From Ophioceras dolichostomum (taxonomy: Eukaryota > Ascomycota > Sordariomycetes > Magnaporthales > Ophioceraceae): 64,000 nt of DNA. The first letter of the stretch is position 1, and every line of letters starts with the position of its first letter. Position numbers and translations under genes: made by a program. Location: the NCBI GenBank assembly GCA_003049485.1, contig PYST01000096.1, forward strand, positions 1-64,000. The letters run 5' to 3'. Below the pieces are notes generated by a model. That model saw only the letters and a program-made list of their open reading frames with translations. It did not search any database and was not told the origin of the DNA. Of this stretch, positions 22,250 to 35,032 are shown piece after piece.

Positions 22250-25200
22250 ATGCCGTCCTCGACGTTTGCTGTTCCTGCTCCTGACAGCGCCGGTGTCACT
22301 AGCGTTGTCACCGGCTCGCCTGGCCTCGCACCTGGCACCTCTTCGAAAACGAACCGCCTCCGGCCGAGGTCCGCGAAGTCGACTCGGCCAACGAGCCCGC
22401 TGCTCAGCCGCTGGAGCCGGCACATGGGGAAGGAGAACCAGCACCCGTTCCACCAGCTGAATGCGGCGGAGCACTCGGGGAGGAAAAGCACGAGCAGCAG
22501 CTACATGAGCAGCTCGACGGGCGCAGCAACCATGACACAACCACCACCACCACCACCGACCACCGACTCGAGTAAACGACGGGACTCGAGGTCGGGCTTG
22601 CCGCCGCCACTTACGGTCGAGGAGTTCGAGGCTTTGCCGATGGCCATTCAACGCAAGGTAAGAAAGAGACTCACTTGCCTGGTTTTGTCCTTTTTTAGTC
22701 ATCGATACCGTAGCCCCGCACCTTGCACGAAGATCGAGAGTATCTGTTCCTAGTCTTCCGATGCGTCACTTCGCGAGTTGTGGATGCGCCGTTGGAACAC
22801 TGGTCTTGCGACCTGCAGCTCCTCATTGGCTACCTCCCCTCCGACGGTTCATTATCAGTTCCTACAAGACAGACCCAATTACGAGTGCGAGCCACTACCA
22901 GAATGGACCTGTGATGGACGCCTGTGATGGGCGAACACCACGGGAGTAAGCATTCGGACGGGCAGCGCCTGCGTGGGAGGAGAGGTGCGAGGTACACGAG
23001 AATTCGGGAATTCGGAGAAGATTGCGAGTTGCAAGTTCGAACCTGAGCGATACAAACCAACCAAGCCATTCTCACATTTCTCCTCCTTACGACAACATCC
23101 CATGCCCAATACACCCCGCCCCTTTGATAGGCCGCAATCAGTGTCGTCAGCACTGCAGGAAACTCTAATAGACCGAAGAGAGGCAAGTGCGCTTCGTGTC
23201 TGTATGCCAAACATGACCTCCTGTTCGCTGGCTGCCACGACTCCCTGCCACTAAACTCAGCCGTTGATGCGGAAGTCGCCGCGTTGTTGTTGCCGAGGAG
23301 AAATATTGGATGCATGCACTGGCACTATCGAAGAATGGTCCAATGGAGCATTGATTGGCAATTTGGTGGTGCCGGGCGACAAAGAGATACGGAAGCACAC
23401 ACGGACAATGGATCGGCGGCCCAGGCTTGAGTGAGTCCGGCGGCGTTTCCACTCTCTGCTGTGTCTTGGAAACACTACCCAGAGTTGCCTTTTTCATGCA
23501 GGCCGGCGAGGCTCTTCCTTCCCCAACCGGACATGTTCCCATATTTCTACCTCGTAAAGAAGAAGAGGAAGGAGGGAGGAGTTTTACAGCAGCAGCCAAA
23601 AGGAGCACCAGTTCGTTGCTTCGCTCTGCTTCGTTCGATTGGCGGCAACAGGATGGTCGATATTCTATCATATTTTCCACCCCGCCTACCCGAGCAGGGG
23701 GGGAGAGCAAGTGTCCAAACGAGCTGAGCTTGCAGCGTGCAGAAAGGGTTGTTGACGGAGGGGTACTCCCTGCCATCACCGACCGTGCTGTCTGAGTCTC
23801 GCTGTCTGTGGTGCTTTTTGGAAAGTTGCCTCTCTGCTCTCAGACCCTCTGGAGCCCTTCATTGCCCTTCCTGCACTGCTCTTCACTCCACACAACATAT
23901 GCCACTCTCTTCCGGTAGTATTGCGTCCCTCGTCTTGTGTGATTATTTGCTGTATCACTGCAGCCATTCAGGCGATGTGTGCTTCGATTTCCATCCCCCC
24001 CACCACCACCCCAACCAAATATGTCACGCCTGTCATCACACACACCTCGCCTGGGTCGGCGGGACAAATTAGCCAGAGCCACCAGACTTTGTCGAGGCTA
24101 GCTACCGATACCTAGAGCGGCAAGACCTGCTCATGCCGTCGGTCTCTGTGCAAACTAAGCTCGTTTTCGAGCCGGTCTAGTGGCCTCTAGTCAGTTAGCG
24201 CATGTACTTGGCTGTTTTCGATCGCGATTTTTTTTAATTCCCTCTTCGCCTTTCTTTTTTACCTAAGCTATTTCGCAGTTTGGGGATCTTCTCCTGCTGA
24301 GCCTCCCGTTGAGAGCCCATGTGGAAGGAAAAGACCCGCAATCGGTGCACCGAAGTGTCCCAAAAAGCAACCTGACATGAGATGGCTACCGCATATTTTG
24401 GCTTTAGCCCCTCTGAAGTCCTGACCGCCGTCGCCGGCGCTTGGGGCCTCCTTAGGCGTGCGGCATGCATGCAGGTCCCACGTTTGGCATCCCTTTCCCC
24501 CCTGCCTAGGCTTGCAGCTTGCCTTGTTCGGTCGGAGTCCCGTTTCTCCCTCCCCTGTCTCCCACCACCCTTCCCTTCCACGTACACTTGTTCCTGCAGG
24601 CCTGATTCACCCGTTCATCGCTCATTGACTCGCCTGCCTCATTGCAAGCAGTCTCACCTGTGTTCTCTGTCTTGCTCCCTGATTTCCTGTCCACGCCAAG
24701 GCCATCTGGCTTGCTTGTCGATGACCTGCAACTCTTACCACACACCCTTGTCGCTCCCGCTCCTGCTGGGATTCTTGGCTGGTGGCTATCCCAGCTGTTC
24801 TGGCTGCTGCCCTGGCTGTCTTTGCTCCGCGTATGGCGCGCATGGGTCCTGGGTCCTGACCACCAACTAAAACTCATCCTTCCCCCTCTTTAGTATTTCT
24901 CCACGCTTGAGCGTCTTCGTTTTGCCCAGACGTCCGGAGCAGTCGATGGCATATTTGACCATTACTGCCAAAACTCGCGGCGTCGGAGGCCACGACAGGA
25001 GAGAAGCGTGTCGGATCACCTCGCCAGTCGAATCAGACGCCGATCGATCCGTGACTCGCATTCGCTGTTAAACCCTGAGTCGCTGGCTTTCGCGAGCAGT
25101 CTTCCTGATAAGATCAAGAGACGCCAGTTCACGAGGGAGGAACAGGTCGTCCTCGCCAGGCACTTGAGAGCGAGCGTCATCTTAGACGCTGCCGACGAGG

Positions 25201-26462
25201 CCGTTTACAAGGTCGGTAGGCGGGCCAGCAAACAATACAGCCAGGAGCCCGCCACCACCGACTCCAGCTCTTCTGGTATTCTGTTCTCCTATCCGAGCAT
25301 GGAATCGCTTCGCAGCGACAGGCACGTGGCCCATGAACGGGCGGCCACAGGGAGGCCTGAGGCACCGGCTTCAGAGGCCTCGGCTGCCGTCCCCGAATCA
25401 TTCTACGACAGCTTTCGATGGCTAGACGAGGAAGACGACCTCGACCTGCGGCTGTTTCTCGACGACTACCACGCCAATCTTCGCGAGGCACTGCCGTGTC
25501 CCTCCGAAGACCGACGCCCCTCATTCCGACGCCATCTTTCGATCACGAAAATACCCTTTGGCCGATCGTCGCTGTCGGCGAGCCGGCCTACCACCAAGGA
25601 CGCGTCGGCCACGCCGGCTAGTCCCATCTACAACCCACCAGCGTCGGCCGGCAACGGCATGCCGATGACGCGGAGAAGATCACGGACGATGTCCCTGATA
25701 ACATCGAAGCATCCGCAACAGGATCTCGTCCCGACCATCGACCCGGCGGCGGCGCACTACCAGGACCCCGAGGCTCGGCTCAAGCTGCGTGTGTACCTTG
25801 CCTCGCCCCAGAAGTTTGATGAGGCGATCGAGTTCGGCTTTCCTTCAGCGGAAGCCCTGTCGGCGTCACCCGTTATCAACAAGGGCCCTCCGTTCGCCCA
25901 AAAGAGACAGTCGAGGCAGAGCCCCTCAGAGGACTCGGGAAGGATGGAGACATTCTTCGCCGATGACGACGACGACGACGACAAGATCTCGAACAGTGAC
26001 CAGGTGTCCATGTTGGATCCAGATTCGCCCAAGACCCCGCACTCGATGGAGAAGCCGGCGATACGACCTACGAAGCTGCCCACGTACCCGAACCACGCGC
26101 AGAAGCCGTCCGAGGCCAGCTATGCCCAGGTGCCGGCCTCATCCCGCGAGATGACTCTCCGCATGACCCTGACGAGGCCGGACCTTCGGGCACATGAGGA
26201 TCAGATCTATGGGTGGCAGCAACAGCAACGATTCGGCCAACAGAACCAGAGCCAGCCACACCAACAGCACCTGATGCGCAAGTCACAGTCCGCCATCCTT
26301 CGGGATGACATGTCTCCGCCTGTCTACGTCGGCGCCGGTGGTGGTTTTGGTGATTCTTCTCGCAAGGAGAGTATCGAGAAGACTCTCGCCGGGTTCGACC
26401 ACTGGGGTCCAGAGCCTGACGGGGTCATGAAGCGCTTCTGGAATAGGGTGCGTCGCTCTTGA
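22250..26462 (+). CDS. Large disordered fungal protein, uncharacterised, with a 2.2-kb intron
   Basis: Exon 1 (22250-22657, 136 codons) and exon 2 (24894-26462, 522 codons plus stop) join in phase zero as LPMAIQRK / YFSTLERLRFAQ. GTAAGAAA is the donor. CCCTCTTTAG is the acceptor, preceded by CTGAC and ACTAAAAC branch-like sites. The 658-residue product is Ser/Pro/Arg-rich. The conserved-looking block is EEFEALPMAIQRKYFSTLERLRFAQ with IKRRQFTREEQVVLARHLRASVILDAADEAVYKV, followed by WLDEEDDLDLRLFLDDYHANLREAL. An Asp7 run, a Gln-rich stretch and the basic end GVMKRFWNRVRRS come after. It resembles a conserved Pezizomycotina family often labelled mucin-like in annotations, but it has no signal peptide and no known biochemical role. 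The 2236-nt intron is exceptional for a fungus. An alternative first exon inside it cannot be excluded. Confidence 0.8.
25965..25982 (+). repeat. GAC repeat encoding polyaspartate
   Basis: Six GAC codons follow a GAT and give an Asp7 run in the disordered protein. Confidence 0.9.
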
Positions 26463-29400
26463 GTGGCACCAGTACAGTCTGCTTGAGACGATTTCAACAT
26501 GGGGACTACTATATTGCCTGACCTGTGCTGCTGGCTGCCCTCACTTTGTCTCCCCGGAGTATGGCTGGCTCATCACTAGCCTTGGGAACCTACCAGACAT
26601 TTTTTTGTTCTTTTCTTGCCTCTCAATTCTCTATTTCTACTACGACAGCTACGCCTCAGGACCTGCTTGAGATTGTTCTTCAATACCCGGGAGCATTGCT
26701 ACATCTTGTTGTCTCCATTGCCTACACACTCTCTCCAATTTGTCTCCTCGACCACCTACTTTCTAGCTTCTGTATAACACATAAAAAGCGTAACATCTGC
26801 ATATCTTGCCGCATCTCCTACCTATTCTCTGTCAGCTCCTTTTTTTCCTTCTCGTCTCATATTTTCCTCCGCTGCGTACTTTTCAAGGCCATTCTCCGCC
26901 TCTTCAACGCGGTTACTGGGGCTTTCTTGCTGCCGTCTTCCGAATCCAACGACTTGCTTTAGGTCTTCTGTTCTCGTACCAGGTGTTACTTGCGACCAAA
27001 AGAGTTGCCATTGGCTGGCTCTCCCGAATTCCCGTTCTCTTCTCTGATATTGATTTGAGCAACGAGATTATTACATTACGCACGACGAGCGCAGGGCGGG
27101 GGGAGGACAGGGGACATCCCCGGCCTCGTGGGACGAAGAGAAGCCCTGAACGTCGCTGGTGGCCCATGCGCAGAATCCTGGCTCGGTGATACCTCATCAC
27201 TGTCATGCCTTTGACTCGCCCTGTCTCTCCCTTCGACTGTGTCGTCGCTCCCTTGCGCGTACCGAAAAGTTAGTTGCCTTTCTAAGTCCCCTCAACAACA
27301 GATGTAGAACGGATCTCAGACTGTCTGAACCATTAAGTTCCACTCGACTGCATTATTCTGTGTCCTAAGTCTTTTGTCCTCTTCTTTCTTGACCCAGGTG
27401 TTTTTACATGCACTTGCTTAACGAATCACGGTGGGAGACGATGCAAGGGGGTCCCGTCAATTAACGCCAAGTGTAGGCCCGAGCGAACGCAAAGCCTCCT
27501 CCACCCCTCTTTCCTCTCCCAAAGAACAAGCTTCGCAACGCATAGACCCGGCGTTTTGTGATTCCAATGTTTGGGATGAGAACGTGGGAAACGGCGAGTG
27601 GGGGCATGCGAGAGACTGTCGGTATTATAGTAGGGTAGGTAAGAATAGCTTCGTCCGATAAAGAGGTAGCCATCGAGAGGCGGGGGGAAAACGATATGTC
27701 CGTAGAGGATAGCGCCGCTTCAAAAGCAAATAGATAGGCCGAAGGAGCCTCCTTCCACACCGAGAGCACTCCCTGATTCGGGTTTTCCCCTCCCTCTCTG
27801 ACAGCGGCGATGACGGCCAGTGCACATCGCCCCGCCCGGTGAGGCAAAGAAAAAGCGAGGTGGTGACACGGCGCTATGCTGTTAGCGCGCCAGGCCGGGC
27901 TGAAATTTTCGTGACGGGCTGACGGATCCGGGAAGATTTACGGCCGGTGTTGTGCGGCCTCATATGCTGGGCGAGGTATGCTAGTCGAGGCTGGTAGGCA
28001 GATAGGCTAACGAGTAAGCTATCGATTGATCTCAGCTCGATGCTTTTGTCAATCTGTCTGCTAGCAGAGATCGACCAACTCTGTTTGACACCACTGGGCC
28101 CGTATTCGGGCCAACCAATATAGACACCGAGCTCACTAGAAAGGACTACGGCAGATCACTAAACAATGCTAGACTGACAGCTCGAAACTCACGACAGTTG
28201 ATGTATGTAGGTATGTATCAAGGTATGTACAGCTCGGCAGGATTTCGGTGTGTTGACGTCAAAGAAAAACATAGTCGCGGCCAAATCCCATCTGACGCCG
28301 GAACTCACAGGACGATCGAGAAGACCCGGATAAAAAAAGCAAAGGCCAACATACCTGGTACATGACCAACTGTACCTCAGATACCCGATATGTGAGGAAT
28401 TCGAATTCACTGTCCGAGCAACATTGTTTCTTCTTCGAGTGGGACATGGTGCTGCATTGGCGGGGGCCAGCCATGCAGGGCTTCAGGGGCCATGTCAGTC
28501 AGAGTGAGAGAGGAGCAAAGACCAGGAAAAAAACAAAAAAAAAAAAGAAAGGCTCCATTCATGCACGCACACATGATGCTTATGCCCCTCTACTCCTCCC
28601 TCCCTCCTTCCCTCATCGTCGACGGATTCGACGTTGCACTTGAGGAAAAGAGGCACGAGCGGGGTGGGCGTGTGGCTGGCTGGCCTTGTCCATATATTCT
28701 CTTTGCAAACAACTAGTCGTCGCCAGACCGTGGCGCCGGGTTAACTCGGAAGAATGTCACCAGAGAGACCGGAGGCGAGGTTGCTAGGACGGCTTGGTGG
28801 AACTTGGGTGGGGGGAGAGGAGGAGAGAAGAGAGGGGAGGGAGTGATAGTGATGAGTGATGAGATGGATTATCCTGTCTTGCATGATGCAGTGCATGAAA
28901 AGAGAAACGCACTTAGTATGGAGGTCGGGACAAATATGTGCGGGGGTTCAGGAAAATGTGATGAGACGACATAGGTACATAAGTACGTAGTTGTTTCTCA
29001 CTTTTGGGGCATGATAACAAAATACAGTGTATATTGGCCTATAGAGAAGGTATATATTAATGGAGAATGGGCAGTGGAGGAGGGGAAGAAGGCACTAGCT
29101 CGACCCAAACGAGCGTCACCGAGTCTGGAGACGACCGAGCACCTACTGATATGCGGGCGCCAGCACACGAGGCCTATGAGCCCAAAGAACGCTCTCTCCT
29201 TGGCCGGGAATACTTCCGCTTCTGGCTATGTGCACTTCGAAACGCGGACAGATAGTGACCCATCTTTCCTACCCGATATCGCTTTGGCTTCTTTCCTAGG
29301 ATAGCCACTCACTCTACAATGCCTCACTGCCTGACCGTCCAAGCTCGTGGGACAGGAAGCTCGTGAAGCGATCAGATAGCATAAGGGGCTTGGCATCTCT

Positions 29401-30301
29401 ATCCGTGGCCCCTTGGCTTCCGAGTACCTAGGGAGGGATGGGGGCGAGCTGTCAAGGTCGTCACAGACGGGGAGTCTCAAAAAAAGCAGTTTGTGTCACA
29501 CAAGATCGAGTACTGTCCCCCCCTCATCCCCTCCTCCAGATCCCAGAGATCAACGGCATTTCTTACACGCACGTCTTACTCCATCTCTATGAACCAATAC
29601 CGGATATAAAGAACAAAAAAGCCACCATCCAATGGTCGAAAGCTTCTGAAAGTCAGCAGGCAGATCCCTGGCCAAACCCAGAATGATAACAGACTTCGAT
29701 CACCCCTACCTCTCGCCAATCTACTCTTTGTCTATCATCGACTTAGGCAAAACACTGACGAGAAGATGAAGAATAAAGAATAAAGACCAATGCACCCGCA
29801 GAGATCGTCATAGATAGTTCGTGCTAGGGAGCGATACGTAGTAGATACCTAGGTAGCTCTGAGCACACGAATAGAGGTCAGAGGTATGTATGTTCCCAAT
29901 GGATGAGTCCTATTTCATATTCTCCGTTGTTAATATCATGTCTTCCGTTACGTTTTTGGGAGATGAGCTCAACAAAAAAAAAAAAGAAAAAAAAAAAGGA
30001 AAAAAGAAACTCTTGTTTTCTGTCTCAGTCTCAGTCTCAGCTTACCTACCTACCACCTACTTTAAGCCCAGCCAAATCTACAAACAAAAAACCAAGGTGA
30101 AAAAAAAAGAAGAAAGCCAGCCAGAACTCAACCGCTCTATTTTCTTCGAACAATCTCATTCTTGCCAGCAGACTTTAGTAGACTCGACTGAGACTTTACT
30201 ACCTAGGAAAGGAGGGAAAAAAAAAAAAACGCCAAGCATCCACCCATCCATCCATCCGTCCTTCTCCCTCCCTGTCCAGCTTCGCATCAAATCAGATCAG
30301 A
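26463..30301. other. Convergent intergenic region, no gene seen
   Basis: This 3.8-kb spacer lies between the convergent 3' ends of the disordered-protein gene and VPS10. It contains T-rich 3'-flank sequence (26590-26930), poly-A runs (29970-30010, 30200-30230), a TCTCAG triplicate (30023-30041) and a CCATCCAT tract next to the VPS10 stop. Open frames are short and unrecognised. Confidence 0.45.
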
Positions 30302-33300
30302 TCAAACCTCCTCATCACTCTCATCATCCCCAAGCAGCTCCCCCTCGTCCTCGTCCACGCCCGCATACCCATCCGCCCCCCTCGCGAAGCTGTCCCTGGT
30401 AGTAAACCTCCTCGGACCACCCGACCCAACACCACCACCGCCATTGAGCGACAAGCCGCTGTAAGCCCCACGCGACCCTCCCCTCCGGATCCCCCACCTC
30501 TCCGCCGCCGACGCCCCCGCCCTCCACAGCGCGCCGACCACGAGCGGTATCGCGCCCACAACAGCCACGACCGCCGACACGGCCACGACCGGCACGCGCA
30601 CCCACGGCCTGTCCGTGTCGAAGAAGTCGCCCGCCGAAGGCAATCCCGGCTGCTCTCCCAGGCGGATCTGGCCCCCGAAGCTGCCCGCCTGGTATGCGCG
30701 CCAGACCCACCACCCTACGGCTCCGGCCCCTCCCACGGAGGCGAACACGGCCAGGAAGATGACGAACCCCCCCGGCCCCCGGTGGCGGCGGGCGTACTCG
30801 TCCTCGTGGTTCTTGCAGGGGGACGAGTCGGTGTAGTTGGCCATGTCGCGTCCGCCCTGGCACGTGCTGAGCGGGATGCGGCGGTAGCCGGATCGCTCGT
30901 GGAACTCGATCTCGTCCGGGTGGGCGGCGCACCACTCCTCCTTGGAGATGGCTTGGAGGCCGGGGACGAGGGTGCAGGTCCGGTCGTCGCTGAGCTCGTA
31001 GTTGAAGTCGCTAGAGAGAGAGAGAGAGAGAGTCCGTTAGTAATTATTGATCATGAAGCAGCACAATAAAAGAATTGAGAGCGGTGGAGTAGGGGAAGTA
31101 GGGGAGGAATAGGGGAGAGTAAGAACCCACCATTCGAAATCCTCGCGCTTGCACTCGCACGGCGTCGTGCCATACAAGTGCTGGATCTTGTACCCGTTGT
31201 AGCACTGCCTGTCGGTCCTCTTGCGCAGGTACTGCGACACGTGCCCGAAAAGGCAGTTGTCGCTCTGCATGGGGTGTTTCGGGCTCCAGATGTAGTAGTC
31301 GTTCGCGTCCCCCTTGGCGTCCTCGTATTTCTCGCACGCCTTGGCGGTCAGGCCGGAGAAGTCCAGGTTCACGGTGAACAGCGACCTGTCCCCCCGCTTG
31401 CACCACAGCAGGAAGTTGCGCGAGCTGCCCGAGCCCACGGTCGAGATGTCGAGGACCTCGACGTCCCCCCCCTCGACGAACGTGTAGTCGACCCAGGTGG
31501 CGCCCTCGTCGGTCGTGTACGAGACCATGCTCGTGCGCGCGCGGGGCACGAGCACGATGATGGACCCCTGGTCGCCGTAGGCCCATGTCCAGGGGCCCTT
31601 CTTCACGCTGCGCCACGAGATGCCGGCGTCGGTGGTCATGAAGGTGTCGGCGTCCTTCATGTCGTCGCCCAGGACGGGGCCGACGTTGCCGATGCCGAAC
31701 ATGAGGCCCACGGCTCCCGCGGACGAGTACGTCTTGCGGTGGTCCAGGCGTTCCGTGTAGCCGTGGATGTGCAGCGCGCAGCTGGCGTCGCCGCTGGAGC
31801 TGGAGCAGGGGTAGCTGTTGCCCGCGGCGTCGACGGCCGGCGGCGGGAGGAACGACCACTCGGCACCGTCGTTGTGGCTGATGCGCGTCTGCTTCTTCTT
31901 GGGCTCCTGCGGCTTGTCGCGGTTGGCCACCGTGTTGACCAGGATGACGCCCTCGAGGCCGAGCATCTTTTCGAAGTCGACGAAGAACTTCTCGTCGCAG
32001 TTGACGCCCGATATGCTGACGACGTAGCTGGTGCCGTTGGAGTTGCTCTTGATGATGGTGCCGTACTTGTGGTTCTCCTCCATGACCGTCGGCACGAATA
32101 AGTTGACGGCGTGCGTGGACGAGTCCAGCACCGTGTAGGCGTGCTGGCGCGTGACCTCGAAGTTGTGCGGGAACTCGACCTCCGTGTACTGCTCGCCGTC
32201 CAGGCTGGCGAATGCCTGCAGCGTCTGCCTGTCGGGCAGCTCCTGCGCCACCACGATGAATTCGGCCATGGTCGCAAAGTCCTTGACGTTCGACTGCACT
32301 ATCTTGGAGGTCTGGAGGTCGTCGCTGGCAATCAGCTGCAAGGGGATGTCGCGCTCTGAACCCTCCCGCTCCTGGACCACGCAAAGGATTTGCTCTGCGG
32401 GGCGCCAGTTGTAGGAGCTGGAGCCCGTGAACTCGCAGCGCTTGACGTAGCGCGCGATCGTCTCCCACCGGTCGCCACGGTCCGTCGACAGCTGCGCCTC
32501 GAGGTAGCACTCGCCGCCACCGTCTGGGTCGCACTTGCGGCCCAGCCAGAGCAGCCAGTCCTTCTTGTCCGGGTGGAACACCAGAGGCAGAGGCGCAAAG
32601 TCCTTCGTCTCCACCGGTATCCTCGCCTTGAAGTCGTGCCAGTGAGAGCCACGGTCGACCGTGTAGATAACCTCACCGTTCTCCTGGATGAAGAATGCCA
32701 TCTCCTTGAAGTACGTGTGCGTCATGATGGCCCAGATCGGCTTCCTCTTCAGCGCCTCGGGGTACTCCCACGTCTTGCCGTGGTCGCGCGTCAGGGCGAT
32801 GTTGCCGAGCTTGCTCGAGACCATGTTGTACGGCCGCGCTATGATGGTCTCGTCGGCGTCGGAGCTCGAGTCGCCCTTCTCCAGGTAGTGCTTCAGGAAG
32901 CCAGTCCACTCGCCGTCGAACTGGTGCTGCGTCGACCCGATCTTGCCGCTGGGCGCCGACACGGGCGGCGCGGTCGACTCCTTGCACTTGCGCTCGACCT
33001 TGTCATCCATTTGTTTGCCGGCCACGCGCACACACGTGTTGCCCGGGATCAGGCGCCATCCGGACGAGCCCATGAAGGTGTCGTCCTCCTTGGCGTCGCG
33101 GCACGATCCCTCAGGCGCCGCGATGGGGCCCGCCGCCACGCACTGGTCCCCGGGCTCTTTCCGGAAGTTGTAGTCGCACTCGAAGTCGCGGTCTGTGCAG
33201 TCGCAGTTCGTGGTCTCAACCACGGGCTCCTTGAAGTCCTGCTTGAGGAAGCATTTGGCGTCCTTCTTGCGTCTGTTGAACCTTTGCGTGTGGCCCATCA

Positions 33301-35032
33301 GACAGGTCGCCTTGCCGTTGGCATCGACCCGCGCAAACCACTCCTCCATGTCCTCGGCCTTGCACGTCGATTCGTGCATGCCATCGAAGTCGATGGAGAT
33401 CACGTAATACTGCTTCACCGCGTCGCCCTCCATCACACCGGCGACGAGGATGAACTTGAGGCTCGTCGAGTCTTGGGTGGTCGTCAGGATGAAGGGTTTG
33501 ACCTTGAGATCGTCGGGCAGCGCGGCCGTCGCCCAATCCTTGCCGTGATTGAGAGAGTACGTGATCTCACTGGTAGACTTTCCCTCGGTCTCATCGACAT
33601 CCCTGATGGCCAGCAGGATGGACCCCTGGTCGCCGAACTCGTACTTGTGCGGACCCTGGGGCCCCTTGATCCACGTGGCGCCAGCCGTGTCCGAGATAAA
33701 CAAGCTAGAGTCCCAGTAGCTACCCAAATGGTCGCCCGTGTTGCCGTTGCCCAGGACGAGGCCGGGTGCCGGGCTCGAGTACACGCGACCGACGTTGCTA
33801 ATCTCGGTCACCGAGTGCAGATGCAGCGTCTCCTCGCCGACCTTGATCGGCTCGAAACTGCGGCCGTCGTCGAAGGTGATCTCAGTCACCAGCGTCTTCC
33901 TCTCGCGGTGGTTGGACTCGACAGCGTCGCCGTTGGAGACCTTATTAACCAGAAAGATGCCCTGGATGCCCGAGATCTTCTCGAAGTCGACGTGGCCGTG
34001 GTGGTTGCGGTTCGTGTGTTCCACGTTGCGCGTGAAGAACGTGCCGTTGGAGTTGCTGGTGAAAAGGACGCCCATCGGGTTGCCCGGGTGCGTGGTCAGA
34101 ACGTCGATCTGGATGCTGTAGTTAGTGCTCTCGAGCACGGTGTAGGCCTCTTGGTTGATCTTGTGGTCGGTCGGGAAGATGGCGCGGTGCCACTTGATGG
34201 TGTCGTCCGTCACGAACAGCGCCATCTCGTCCGTGTTCTGCGAGGTCGCCGCCACCAGCAAGTACTTCTTGACCACAGCCACGTTGACGATGCCCTGCAC
34301 GGCGCGGTTCATGTCCAGATCCGGCTCGTACTCCTGGATCTGGCCGTCGGCAGAGGTGGCGCTGAAGTAGTTGTCCGAGATCAGCAGGCGCTGGTCCTGC
34401 TTGAGGGGCGAGAACTCGTCGCGCACGAGGCACAGGATGCGCTGGTCGTCGAGGTCGTCGCGGCCGGTCGAGAACAGCGTCGACGACTTGGCCCACCAGC
34501 AGCCCGACGTGGAGCCGCGCAGCAGCTTTGCGTCCGAGGCGAAGCCATCAACCGTGTACATGGACACCTCGTCGCAAAATATGCCCTGGCAGTCCATGCC
34601 GTTGAAGATGATGCGGTCCGGGTTGCCGGCGTGGAAGTTGAGGATCTCGTTGCGGAAGATGCTCATCTCGGTGTCGACGAGGAAGGTCTGCCACGTCTTG
34701 CCGCGGTCGCTCGTGCGGAAGTGCGAGATGCCCGGCGTGAGCACGTAGGCGCGGTTCGGGTCGTACTCGTGCATGACCAGCTGCAATACCTTGCCGTCCG
34801 GGATGGCCGTGACCTGGTTCCACGACGCCCCGGCGTCCTCGCTCCGGTAGAGGGTGCCCTTGGTGTCATCTTGGAACAGCACCACGTCCGAGTCCTCGAA
34901 GTAGTTGAGGTTGTATGGGTAGTGTTCGACCTTGGTCGTGTGGAACGTCGGCCCGTCCTTGGCTAACAAAGGTCTCGCCCCCAATGCTATCGCCAGCGTC
35001 GTCGCGATTCGCAAAGCCCGCCGAACCCTCAT
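30302..35032 (-). CDS. VPS10: Vps10/sortilin vacuolar protein sorting receptor
   Basis: Exon 1 (35032-31131) and exon 2 (31010-30302) join as EDFEC/DFNYELSDD across a 120-nt intron and encode 1536 residues, in the range of fungal Vps10 proteins. A signal peptide (MRVRRALRIATTLAIALGARPLLA) precedes two lumenal Vps10 domains rich in Asp-box turns (for example YRSEDAGASW, RTSDRGKTW, LTRDHGKTW, YTTDEGATW). Each domain ends in a ten-cysteine-type module. A transmembrane helix follows (GGFVIFLAVFASVGGAGAVGWWVW), then a second hydrophobic stretch (VPVVAVSAVVAVVGAIPLVVGALW) and an acidic tail ending DEGELLGDDESDEEV. Vps10 cycles between the late Golgi and endosomes, carrying soluble vacuolar hydrolases such as carboxypeptidase Y, with retromer retrieval through the cytosolic tail. 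The start at 35032 gives the signal peptide directly. An upstream extension in the same frame lacks an ATG. Confidence 0.96.
31013..31032. repeat. (AG)n microsatellite at the VPS10 intron acceptor
   Basis: Ten AG units on the plus strand are the CT-rich pyrimidine tract immediately before the TAG acceptor of the single VPS10 intron on the minus strand. Length changes here could affect splicing. Confidence 0.85.

Noticed and set aside
32390..34966. 858-codon open frame on the plus strand opposite VPS10
   Set aside because: It is antisense to high-GC3 VPS10 coding sequence, its composition is Val/Leu/Arg-rich, and no family features are visible. It is a mirror frame.
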